DNA from: Haematococcus lacustris
Taxonomy: Eukaryota > Chlorophyta > Chlorophyceae > Chlamydomonadales > Haematococcaceae
Direction of reading: 5' to 3'
NCBI GenBank assembly: GCA_030144725.1
Contig: JASKMD010000008.1
Coordinates: 4,125,697-4,189,696 of the forward strand
Length of the DNA stretch: 64,000 nt
The notes under the pieces were generated by a model. The model was given only the letters and a program-made list of their open reading frames with translations, ran no database searches and had not been told where the DNA came from. The translations under genes were made by a program, and so were the position numbers. Shown here piece after piece: positions 11,040 through 20,712 of this stretch (position 1 is the first letter of the stretch; every line of letters begins with the position of its first letter).

Positions 11040-11190
11040 AGGGGTGTGGGGGCCCAGGGTTGTGGGAGAGAGGGGTGGCTGGGTGGAGAGCATCATGCCA
11101 CACATCCGTCCCGGTGCTGTCCAAGCGTTTGACTTTGGCCCAACAGGGCTTGCTTACTTGTGTCGCGCACCCCAGCCTGGCTGCTGCCAT
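11040..11190 (+). repeat. Dispersed repeat, left member of an inverted pair
   Basis: The segment containing GTGGAGAGCATCATGCCACA, then GTGCTGTCCAAGCG and CGCACCCCAGCCTGGCTGCT, is repeated in opposite orientation at 13486-13650. It sits just after the HtrA stop. The pair is about 2.4 kb apart and encloses one Fanzor-like fragment. It could be the ends of a larger element, but no target duplication was identified. Confidence 0.7.
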
Positions 11191-11199
11191 GCAGGCAGA

Positions 11200-12390
11200 G
11201 CGGGAGCTTTGCCTGCAAAGTCCTAGCGCTGCATCAAGCACCGCCAGAAGCTATTCATTCTCTCATATAAGGCTGGCATCGGCACATGGAGCGCGTGTGC
11301 GACAAGGCAATGCTGCTGGCCAGCCTGAAGGTGCTCCAGAGTACCAAGGTCAAAGCCACAGGGGCAGGGGGTCATGGTGGTGACAGCCGATGAGTGGTGC
11401 ACTAGCAGGGTCCCCGCCCCCTCCGCCTCAACCTGCCCCCCTCCCCCCCGCCCTGCCTCCCCCTCACATCCACCATCTCCTGGATGGTCTCGTCGCACAG
11501 CAGGCAGCCGCGGTAGTCTGGCCCCTGCAGCAGCCCGGGGGGGAGGGCGGCCAGGCGGCAGCGCAGCTGGCAGCGGAGCACCGGGCGCCCCCCAACACCC
11601 CGCGGCTGCTGCAGGGGCTGTGCAGGCGTCCCCCGCCACCAATGACACCCAATAAGCCCAGTGCTGGCTGTCAAAACGGCTGGTGTGCAACCTGACAGTC
11701 TGCCCTCCAGTGCCACCCCGCCAGCTCTTGGCGGCGCCAGGCAGCCAGGAAGCCCAGCCAAGGACCTTGGTGCGCTCGGATCCTGCCTGCTGCACTGCCT
11801 GCGGGCAGACGGCGTAGACCCAGCACCCTCCCACCTGTCCAGCTTACTAAGAGCAAGGGCAGGGCTCCCTATACCCTCGTCAAGCCCAGCGCACGGGCTG
11901 GATAACCACAGAGCAGCATTCTGGGCATCCCCTCGCCAGCCACACTGCCTGCAACCACGCCAAACCCTGGCACTCTGGCAAGTCGCCAAACCCTTGTCAA
12001 CCCCGACCCATTGCAGCCAGGCAGGTGGCTACTTCAACGTTGGATTAGCAATGGACTTGCAATGCATGAGGGAGAGCAACTAGCTCCTGGTGCAGCAGTA
12101 ATGGTAACCCCAGCCGACATCCTTGACCCTCCTTGCGTCTGGACAGGCCAGGACTTCCTGACCTGGGGTACCTGTGGCTGCAATCATCTCAGCCCAGAGC
12201 CCAGCAGCAGGAGCCTGTGGCGCAGTAGAGTGTGCTTGGCGCGGGTGGAGCTGCTCCAGCTGTTGCCATGGCATGGCATGCCACGCCCGGTCAGGGCCAG
12301 CAACACCTGGGTACGGGTTTTGAATGCCTTTATATGGGGCTCAGCAGCAGGTGCCTGTGGCGTTATGGTGATGTGGGTTGAACATGCTGA
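11200..12390. other. Interval with no confident gene; possible degraded coding sequence on minus strand
   Basis: On the minus strand, short stretches read like protein: GPDYRGCLLCDETIQEMVDV near 11470-11520 and YERMNSFWRCLMQR ending near 11223. They lie in different frames separated by G/C-rich simple sequence, so no gene model holds. Given the inverted repeats on either side, degraded transposon coding sequence is the likeliest explanation. Confidence 0.4.
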
Positions 12391-12393
12391 GAG

Positions 12394-12905
12394 CTGATGT
12401 GGTGCCCAGTAGTGGCCCCCCACAAGCCCCCACAGGCCCCACGCAGCAGCCAGGAAGCCTCACAGCCAGCAGCCTCAGCGCCTGGACCCAGCACTCCCCT
12501 GCCAGCCAAGCGCAGCAAGCGCACCAAGGCTGAGCCGGCAGCTGAGCCCAACAAGGTCCAGGGCAAGGCTGCTGAAGCCAAGCCGGCACCACAGTCAGGC
12601 AGGTGGCTGGACAGGGTCTGCCATGCAGCATTGAACATGCAGCGCATTGGGGAGAGCAGGTGGCGCCCACTGGAGCTGTGCTACTGGCCAGAGCAGGGGA
12701 ATTTGCCAGCCAAGGGCAAGGAGTACCCAGGCTTGGGGTACAAGCGGGTGTGAGACAAGCCACCTAAGGCCTAGCAGCAGCCTGCTACGGCACATTAGTG
12801 TGTGCCCCCCTCTTGAGCTTGCATCAGCTTACGCTTAGTGCAAGTTTGTCATGCCAACTCTACACAATAGCCCTCTTCGTCAGGCAATGCTGTAGGTGGT
12901 AGGCG
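12394..12905 (+). pseudogene. C-terminal fragment of a Fanzor/TnpB-like element, copy 1
   Basis: Reads WCPVVAPHKPPQAP, a Pro/Ala/Ser-rich linker with KRSKRTKAEPAAEP, then SGRWLDRVCHAALNMQRIGE, PLELCYWPEQ and KGKEYPGLGYKRV, ending TGA at 12753. A homologous 3' region follows, to about 12905. LDRxCxAALNMxRIG resembles the third RuvC motif (RDxNAAxNI) of TnpB and eukaryotic Fanzor nucleases. Here one of the signature positions has changed (D-R-V-C-H). The zinc-ribbon cysteines and upstream RuvC segments are absent, so this is a 5'-truncated, non-functional piece. Shared with the copy at 16899-17445 from the same start point. Assignment to Fanzor is by motif only. Confidence 0.5.
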
Positions 12906-13485
12906 ACCATGACCATGTGTATGCCATGTCTTTGCCATGTGTATGCCATGTGCATGGGAACTCCACACAGACACAACACCGTTTTGTAGTGGTCCACGCT
13001 TAGTGTTCCATTGCAATGAAGGCTCTAGGTTGAGGACCAAGGTGCTTAGAGCTGCATTTCCTTTGCACTGTATCCTTCGTGGCATGCCAGCTTGACATAA
13101 AAGCATGTCTGGGTGTTCAGGCAAGAGTTCAGGGCAGGTAGGCCAAGGCTGCACCTAGGTGACATGGTCTCAGCCTGAGCCTCAGGCAGGCACTAGCCTG
13201 GCAGACCAGGCTGAACTGACCTGGGTGAGCAGCGTGGGTGCGTTGCGGGGTTACTCTGAACACATGAGTCGTAGACTTTCTCCCAACTAACACGATGCTC
13301 GACGAGTCATGCGGGCTGTCTCACACATTGCTGACGTGATGTGCACATGCAACAAGTAGTAGAAAGGAGCAAAGGTACGTTTACAACAAATGTAAAGCCA
13401 GGGCGAATCGGAGTGGGTCCCTGGGGTGACTATGACCAAGCTGTTGATTCATGGAGGTAGCACGTCTTCGCATATCAGGCACCAG
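12906..13485. other. Interval with no gene seen
   Basis: Contains CCATGTGTATGCCATG repeats (about 12910-12955) and otherwise unremarkable sequence. No frame with a recognisable domain on either strand. Confidence 0.5.
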
Positions 13486-13650
13486 ACAGCAGCCAGGCTG
13501 GGGTGCGCGGCACAAGTCAGCAAGCTCTGTTGGACCAGAGTCAGACGCTTGGACAGCACCGAGTCGGATGTGTGGCATGCTGCTCTCCACACAGCCATCC
13601 CTGTCCCACCCCCTGCCCCTGGTGGCACCCCCCGCCCTGCCATAACCTCA
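13486..13650 (-). repeat. Dispersed repeat, right member of an inverted pair
   Basis: Reverse complement of the 11040-11190 repeat, about 85 per cent identical by eye over the central 110 bases (CCAGCCTGGGGTGCGCGGCA and GTGTGGCATGCTGCTCTCCA are the plus-strand landmarks). Confidence 0.7.
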
Positions 13651-13763
13651 TGAAGCAGGAGCATGCAGACAACATGTATGGACAACTAGCTTCACACGCC
13701 TGCTTCCCATGCAAGATGTAAACAATGTATACCCTCCAAGACTGAACCAACGGGAAACAGCTG

Positions 13764-16700
13764 TCAAGGAGATGTCAAGAAGTCGTGCTGCAGCAATTGC
13801 AAGGCGGTTGCTTGCTGCTGGGCTGTGTTGTATAGCATGGCATGAAAGAAATCTCGGGCCTCTGCATTTTCAAGTAGCGCTGCAAAGCGTTCGTGATGTC
13901 CGTCCTCATGCAAGTACGCCCTGAAGCCCTCCACATCGGCAGGGAACACGGTGAATAGCAGTCGCCGCAGCGTTGGCGGGGTCATGACTCCACTGGGCCC
14001 GTCAGCCAGCCCGCATGCGAATGTCTCAGCCAGCAGCAGCCCACAGGCCACGATGTCTGCCCGCTTGGCCGCCTCAAAGCTCTCTAAGTTGCCTGGCAGC
14101 AGGGAACAGCAAACAGCACGCTCACCACCTTCGCCCATGAACATCACAGGGGCCAGGCGAGCTGCGCTGTCACTGTGTTTGCCCATTGTATCTAGCTACT
14201 AGCAAACATGGTGTGCGCTCCAGCATACACACCCCCAAATTAGACACACTTCCGTCTGCTTACTGCCTTGCTTACTTACTGCCTGGCTGGCTGGCTGGTT
14301 GCCTAGCTACCTGGTACAGCCCACTGATCCTAACGGAGGAGCTGAGGGGGGCTGTCTGAAGGGCCAGGGCTGCACTGCCTGCAACTGTCACTGTACCTGG
14401 TGCTGGTGCAAACTTGCCAAAGCCAAAGCCGTCCAGCTTCAGGGCTACCAGGTCCAGCCTGGGGATGTCTTCTGCCGTGTTCATCAGGACAGAGCCGCTG
14501 GAGATGGAGCCGTGCACCACGTCTGCGCTGTGACAGTAGTCGACTGCCTGGAGGAGGAGCACGGCGATGCGCCGCAGCATGCGCACACGAGCTTGCCATG
14601 CCTCCTCTTCGGCAGCATGCCTGCATGCGGCGTTGTTTTAGGCAGCCCAGTCAGAGGAGCAGTTGAGGCGTGTCTGGCATGGTCCTTTTGCCTGTGCTGT
14701 CACTTGATTGCATGATCAAAACCAGCCCTGCAGCTACACATGGCTCGCCACTGTTCCATGCAGCCATTCAATTTGAATAAGAGAGCATCACGTGGTACTC
14801 TGGGTGTGAACGAATGCAGCTGCCCTGGCTGCTGATGCTCCTGAGGATCTGGGTAAGGGCAGGGCAGTCAGGGCACAAGGAAAGGCGCACACGGCGGCAG
14901 CGGGTGGCATGTATGTCATTTCATCAGCTGATGACGCCAGGACAACCATGTTTCTGCCTGCTCCTGCCTGCTCCTCACCCTCATGTTTGTAATGCGTCAG
15001 CAACAGCAGCTGAATCAGCATCATCATAATCAGCAGGAGCAGCAGAACAGTGCTACCCTGACGAGTGTGACGTATGTGCGCTTTTCATGAGCACCTGCTG
15101 TAAGTTTTGCATTGACAGGAGCATGTGTACGGCTGAGGAGACCTGGGCGTCTGTGGATGTCCCCCTCCACCTGCTGTGTCGCTGGCAGAGTCAGCCCTTC
15201 AGCTTTGGCCCGGCCTACCTGCTCTGGAAGAGCCTGGGCTTCACCATTGGGGGCCCAGCCTGGTTGTACAGGGCTAGAGGCCGCAGCCCCTCCCAGCTGT
15301 ACACCAGCCACAGGCTCTCTGGCTCCTCTGCAGCCAGGAGGCCAGGCAGGCAGGCAGGCTCGGCACACCTGGCCATGCCATCAGCGGGAGCGGCTGCAGA
15401 AATAGGACTTCATGCATCCTGTTCAGTGTGGCTGCAAGCCGAGCAAGCAAGTAAGCAAGAAAGAAACGAAGGAGAAAGCAAGAAAGCTCCCCTACCTGCC
15501 ACAGTGGCCATGGATCTGTCTTGTTTGCCCACCAGCTGAGCCTCTTCGCTGGGACTGCTGGTGAAGTAGCCTGCAGGGAGGACAGCTACAGTCATCAGAG
15601 AACAGCCACACAGCAGCAGAGCCAGCAGGTGGTGCCAGCACAGCAACAGACGCATCCCCTGCAAGTATGTGTGGCAGTAGCATCAGGCAAATGCACAAAC
15701 TCTCTGACAGGATCCACGGCCCTAACCTGTTCACCTCAGGCTATCAAACGGGAAGTTGCCCAGCCAGACTTGGACGTCTTCCTGCCTGCCCAGCTGCCTG
15801 CCTGACATCTGCGCCACATTACAGGTTTGACATCTGGCGTTGATTTGCATGTAGGGCGTCAGCCCTCAGTGCACCACAGACAGATGTTCTAGTAGACTAG
15901 CTTCGTCTAGACTGATGGATGTGCCCTGTCAGACACTCTCAATCCTGACCCCCTCCTGCTGCTGCTGTTCAACCCATAGGCCAGTCAGCCTGTCCCTGTG
16001 CCTTGCTTTCCCAGCGGTGAGGGTCCCGCTTACCCAGCAATGGCACCACGGGCACCTCCGAGCTGGGCACTGCCATGATAGCTTGATGCTTGTCCTCTGG
16101 CACGCCGCACAGGTGATGCAGCAGCAGGAGCTCATTCAGCGCTATGGACTTAGCCACGGGCAGGTACTCCTGTGGGTGACCACAGGCCACCCCCTGGGTG
16201 TGTGTGTCAGCTTGTAAGAGGGGCCCAGACTGACAGGCGCAGGGGTGTGCCGCTGCATCACTTGCCCTTTCCTTGCCTAGCAGCTTGCTGGGCACTAGTG
16301 ATGGTCAGGATGAGGTGCAGGAGCATGCGGCACAGGAAGCAAGCATGGTGTTGGCGGCGAGCAGGAAGCTCACCTTGACGAGGGCGGCAGGTGGTCGAGC
16401 ATACAGCCCGCACGCTACATAGCGTGCAATGTACGCCACGACTGCGGTGCTGCTTTGGGCATCTGAGGTGGTGGCAGCCTGGAAAGCAGCCGGGAGGTGC
16501 AACTCTTGGCTGCAGCTGGTGTGGTGACCCTGCAGCCTCTGCCCTGCAACGCACCGCTTGCACGCTGATCCTTCCGATGCGCTGCACCAGCTCAAAGTCT
16601 TCTGATTCAAAGCCTCCGTCTGGACCCAGTTCAGACCACACCTGAGCTTGGAGCTCCACGGCCTGCAGAGCGTCATACCGTGGGGTGTACAGTGATGCTT

Positions 16701-16806
16701 GCAGCACAGTGCATCCCAGGTGCCTCGGCCAGGCACAGAAGCTGCCCAGTGTGATAAGAGCAACTACGGCAAGGAACCAGGTGTATGCAGTGAGGCAAGG
16801 GTGCAT
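13764..16806 (-). CDS. Membrane-anchored pseudokinase, seven exons
   Basis: A spliced protein of about 472 residues. Exons in transcript order: 16806-16555, 16478-16374, 16169-16034, 15570-15496, 15327-15219, 14620-14311, 14195-13764; all phases agree. A hydrophobic segment near residues 6-25 (TWFLAVVALITLGSFCA) suggests a signal anchor. The kinase-like fold follows: VKEYLP (Lys119 as the ATP-binding lysine), NELLLLHHL (Glu132 as the helix-C glutamate), a hinge-like LWLVYSWEGLRPL, then AVDYCHSADVVHGSISSGSV where HRD is replaced by His-Gly-Ser, and LKLDGFGFG where the DFG aspartate is replaced by glycine. Without the catalytic base and metal-binding aspartate it should not phosphorylate. Resembles plant plastid-type inactive kinases; the partner is unknown. 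Stop is TGA. The last acceptor (TAG before 14195) is the least certain. Confidence 0.75.
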
Positions 16807-16898
16807 CTCTATCTGTTTAATGCTGCACCTAGGCTGCACTTGCCCTCCATATCTAGGGTAGAGGAGGTCTAGGAGATGACCAGCCAGTGCGGGGTATG

Positions 16899-17445
16899 AT
16901 GTGGTGCCCGATTGTGGCACCACGCAAGCCCCCACAGCCCCCATGCAGCAGCCAGGAAGCCACACAGCCAGCAGCCTCAGACCCAGGCCCCAGCACTCCC
17001 CCGCCAGCCAAGCGCAGCAATCACACCAAGACTGAGCAGGCAGTTGAGCCCAGCCAGCCCAGCAAGGGCAAAGGCAAGGTCCAGGGCAAAGCTGCTAAAG
17101 CCAAGCCGGCACCACAGTCAGGCAGGTGGCTGGACACGGACTGCAATGCAGCATTGAACATGCAGCGCATTGGGAAGTGCAAGTGGCGCCTGCTGGAGCT
17201 GTACTGGTGGCCAGAGCAGGCACCTCTGCCAGCCAAGGGCAAGGAGTACCCTGGCCTGGGCTACAAGTGGCTGCGAGACAAACCACCCAATGCCTAGCAG
17301 CAGCAGCAGCAGCAGCAGCAGCCTGCTGAGGCACAATGATGTGTGCCCCCCACTTGACTTGTCATCAGCTGACACTTAGTGCATGCAGGTCGTGCCAACT
17401 CTAGACTACAGCCCTCAGGGCTCAGGCAATAATGTAGGTGGTAGG
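16899..17445 (+). pseudogene. C-terminal fragment of a Fanzor/TnpB-like element, copy 2
   Basis: Second copy of the 12394-12905 element. Same layout: MWCPIVAPRKPPQPPCSS, a linker rich in Pro, Ala and Lys, then SGRWLDTDCNAALNMQRIGK and KGKEYPGLGYKW. The RuvC-III-like site reads L-D-T-D-C-N, closer to the RDxN consensus than copy 1 at Asp and Asn. The frame stops at TAG (17295-17297), which is followed at once by eight CAG codons and PAEAQ before a TGA. Starts 93 bp from the pseudokinase start codon, in divergent orientation. Upstream domains are missing. Confidence 0.5.
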
Positions 17446-17734
17446 CACTCATGCACCATGCGCATTGGGTGTACCGCACACAGCCCCTCAACACCATTCG
17501 AGTAGTCCTGCTATTGATCCCTAGTGGTCCCTAGTGGTCTAGCTTGAATGGAGGCCCTAGTGAGACACAAATGGGCTGCATTTGCCCAGCTCCAGAAAGG
17601 GAACATACTGGCCCTGTCCAGATGCAAGCGCTTGCGAGCTAAGCTGGCACAGCCCACAATCATGCTTCATTGCTTGATAATGAGAGTTAAGCATGCAGTG
17701 TTTCAGCATGTATAGACAGCTCACCGTGTGAGGG
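17446..17734. other. Short interval, nothing recognised
   Basis: No repeat or gene seen apart from a small CCCTAGTGGTC duplication near 17520. Confidence 0.5.
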
Positions 17735-18302
17735 CTATTGTTGCATGACTTTCCGTGGCAATGCTGCTGCTGCTACTGATGCTGCTGCTGCTGCTGTGGC
17801 TCCATAGTGCTGCATCTGCATGCCGCAGCTGTGTACCAAACCCGCTTCCTGCTCAGCGTCATGCCTCCAAGGTTCCGCGGTCCTCAGGTGTGACTTTACC
17901 AAATCAGGTAGTACAAGCCCACCACATGGCATACTCCTACCATTTGTTGAGGTAGAAGCAGCCCCGCATTTTGTGCTACTTCTGTGAACTCTGACAAATT
18001 TGTAAACTCGTCATCATCCATGCTTTGCCGCATCCGGGCAGCTTCCCTCGACAATGCAGCAGCCCATCCTGCACTCAAGTAAGCGATTGTGGTGGCCCAG
18101 CGGATCTGCAGGGTGAAGCCATGTCATCAGGCCCACCTTCACTTTCATCTCCTGCTGCGTCCACTTCATCGCCGTCGTAAACAGAGCAGTGACAGGGTCG
18201 TTTACGGCGCAGTGTAGGCGAGCGCGGGAGGAAAATTGCACCACAGACTAGAGGTGCTGCTGGATGACCAGATCTGCCCAGCGCCCTGCCTAATGGAATC
18301 AT
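17735..18302 (-). CDS. Hypothetical small protein, three exons
   Basis: Predicted 124 residues from exons 18302-18137, 18068-17941 and 17815-17735; splice phases are consistent across all three. The N-terminus (MIPLGRALGRSGHPAAPLVC then LRRKRPCHCS) is Arg/Ser/Ala-rich with few acids, like an organelle-targeting peptide. An acidic stretch (YDGDEVDAAGDESEG) and then AALSREAARMRQSMDDDEFT and EFTEVAQNAGLLLPQQ follow, probably helical. The last exon is alanine-rich (GATAAAAASVAAAALPRKVM) and ends TAG. Diverges from the gene starting at 18660. No family recognised; the final exon is the weakest part. Confidence 0.45.
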
Positions 18303-18659
18303 CGCACCGCTGCTCAACCGCCATCGAGAACAAGAGTGACGAGGCACAAGAGTGACGAGGCAGTAACAAAACCAACGAAAGCATGGGTACGACACAGCGT
18401 TCATCAGCCATGACGCCTTAAGGAACAGTATCAGCTAGTAATAGTTCAGCTATGGCTCAAACAAGAAGCTAGTGGAGCCTTGCTAGTGCAACGGTAAAGC
18501 TGTTGCCATGCCATGCAGGTGCAAAGCTGTTTACCTCAGTACATGCCATCACCGCTATTTCGATTCCATACCGCCATTGCAATCATGCTTTCACAGGGAG
18601 GTATTAAATACTTTTATGGGCTTCATGTGCGGCAGAAGCATGTTGCCGGCGAGGAAGCG

Positions 18660-20304
18660 ATGCAACTGCTCCGTAATAATAGCGAATCAATTCATCGGCT
18701 AACCCGTCTGCGTCAGGGAAAGGTTGTTGCCCCCCTCTCCAGTCGTCCAAACGGGCCCAGAGCGCGAGCAGCTGCAGGGAATGCCGAGGCTGCTTCAGAA
18801 AGGCTCTCTTCAGATGAGGTGAGCAGACAAGGGTGACAACCCCCCCAACTCTGACACATTGGTGCTCAGTTGAGCACAGTGGAGCACCTTCAACGTTTGG
18901 CCAATTTGCTGGGTCTAGGTCGAGGATATTGTTGAGAGTGCTGCTGCATTCGTCAGTATTGTCAGCGACCTGAGGCCCATCAGTGCACAATACAACGCTT
19001 TTGCTGAAGTGTGGAAGCGCCTGGCAGAAGTGCCTCAAACAGCTTTACCTCAGCTCTTAAAGGAGGTCGAGCCAGGTGCGGCTCTACCTATCACAAAGTC
19101 TTGCAAGCTACTTCACGCATGAGAATCAGCATACTGTGTAGGCATCTTTGTCTGTTCAACATCTAACTCCAGCCCCGGCCTCCATGGTTTCCAGGTGCTC
19201 TACGTGGGCTTTGGAAGGCTAGCATGTCAAGATATGTGCTTGACGACGACAGGGCAAATGAGCTGATGGGCGACTTCAATGAGTACAACGATTTCCCAGC
19301 CACCGCAGGCGAGGTCAGGGCTCTCTTAGGATCAGAATGTTCCTCCCAAGCTGGCATTTGCACAATGCTGACTATCAGCAGGGTGTTGCAGTCCTCATGC
19401 TGTTCCCACGTGGGTGTGCTGGCGCAGCTGATTACATATCATGGAGTGAGTGAGATTGAGGACATGACCAGCAAGAGGCCACCCATCGCTTTGGTGCCAG
19501 TTCATCGTGGAAGGTGATGAGCATGCTGTGGCCTGCATATGCACTGATAAAGACAAAAGCTCAAAAGGATCAGCAACAGCGCCAAGCACCAAGGCCACTG
19601 TGTGCAGCAGGAGAAGCAGCAGAGACAGAAGCATTGATTGCTGCTGGGTTGCCCCATTGGAGATGCATGTGATGTGAGGCTCTGTGCGCGTGCTGTGCAG
19701 CTTTAAGCACCTGCAGCCTCGGCTGGAGGCCTTTGTGACCCGGCCAGTGCAGCGGCGGTTCTTCCAGCAGGTGTTCTTTCGCAGCCCCACCACTGGGCTG
19801 ATGTTTGCCCGGACTACCATGCAGCTTGTGGGGCCGGTGCCTTGCTGGTGGCAGGCATCCTACTGCGCTGTAAACACCGAGCTGGTGCTAACACCCAGCA
19901 GCTCAGATGCGGGAGCAGACATCACATGTGACTACACAACACGGCATGGCAGCTTGGACCAGAGCAGTGAAGGCGGCAGTGATGAGATCCAGCAGGAAGA
20001 GCCTGATCAGGAAATGGGTGGGCAACCCACATGCTTGAGTGACATGGACCTGCCATCTACACAGTGGCCCTGGCCCCCAGATAGCGAGCTGTCACCAATC
20101 ACAAACACGCAAAGGTGTGTACCTTGCTCCCCCCCACTTCCATACGTCAATGTTCTCAGAAGTCGTGCTGCTGCGATGCTGTATGCGTGCAGGGACTACA
20201 TACGAATTGCCGGGCCAGGGGTGTACGTTGGATGTGGCTACACTAGTGGCGATACCAGTGAAGATGCGGCTTGCACGTACTTCATGCTTGTTCGAGCGTC
20301 ATAA
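18660..20304 (+). CDS. Hypothetical, probably organelle-targeted protein, at least five exons
   Basis: Start chosen at 18660 because the first exon (18660-18818) then gives a Ser/Arg/Ala-rich transit-like peptide (MQLLRNNSESIHRLTRLRQG). Next exons are 18919-19075 (VEDIVESAAAFVSIVSDLRP, FAEVWKRLAEVPQTALPQLL) and 19195-19313 (SRYVLDDDRANELMGDFNEY). A main exon of about 19694-20114 contains RPVQRRFFQQVFFRSPTTGL, FARTTMQLVGPVPCWWQA and an acidic linker. The last exon, about 20191-20304, carries DYIRIAGPGVYVGCGY and ACTYFMLVRAS, stop TAA. The phase between 19313 and the main exon requires one more exon near 19390-19450 that I could not fix. I do not recognise the family; the repeated Gly/Cys/Tyr C-terminus looks conserved. 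Confidence 0.6.
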
Positions 20305-20712
20305 TAGTGTGCCACCAGCGTTTGGAGACTGTGCCTTCTTCATGCCGTCCCAGCTCATAAGTATTAGGTAATGCAGGTTTCTGCCAGGCAAGCTTGACTG
20401 GTTCTAGGACGTTCCGCCCTGAAAGCATTATCGAGGGAACCTGTAGCATAATGATGTGTTGCTTGCCCATTCCAATAGAGACGTTACAATCGGATTTGAG
20501 GCGCACCCTTGTGGAAGCCGAATCAGCTGGTTTACTGCAGTCTTAACATGCTATGCAAAAACAGCTCTTCATCTCTTGCAACATGGACATCAGTCAACTT
20601 AGGCTTGCTAAGGAGTGCTACCCAGCTACTGACGACTGCTATGATGCCACCTTCGTGACCTCGCGATGTTTATTAGTTGATGAGTTGATCCCTCGCCCAC
20701 AAGGCGCTAGCA

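Noticed and set aside
11402..11989. Minus-strand gene with LLCDETIQEMVDV
   Set aside because: The protein-like stretches fall in different frames with no consistent splice sites, inside a repeat-bounded interval. Kept only as possible degraded coding sequence.
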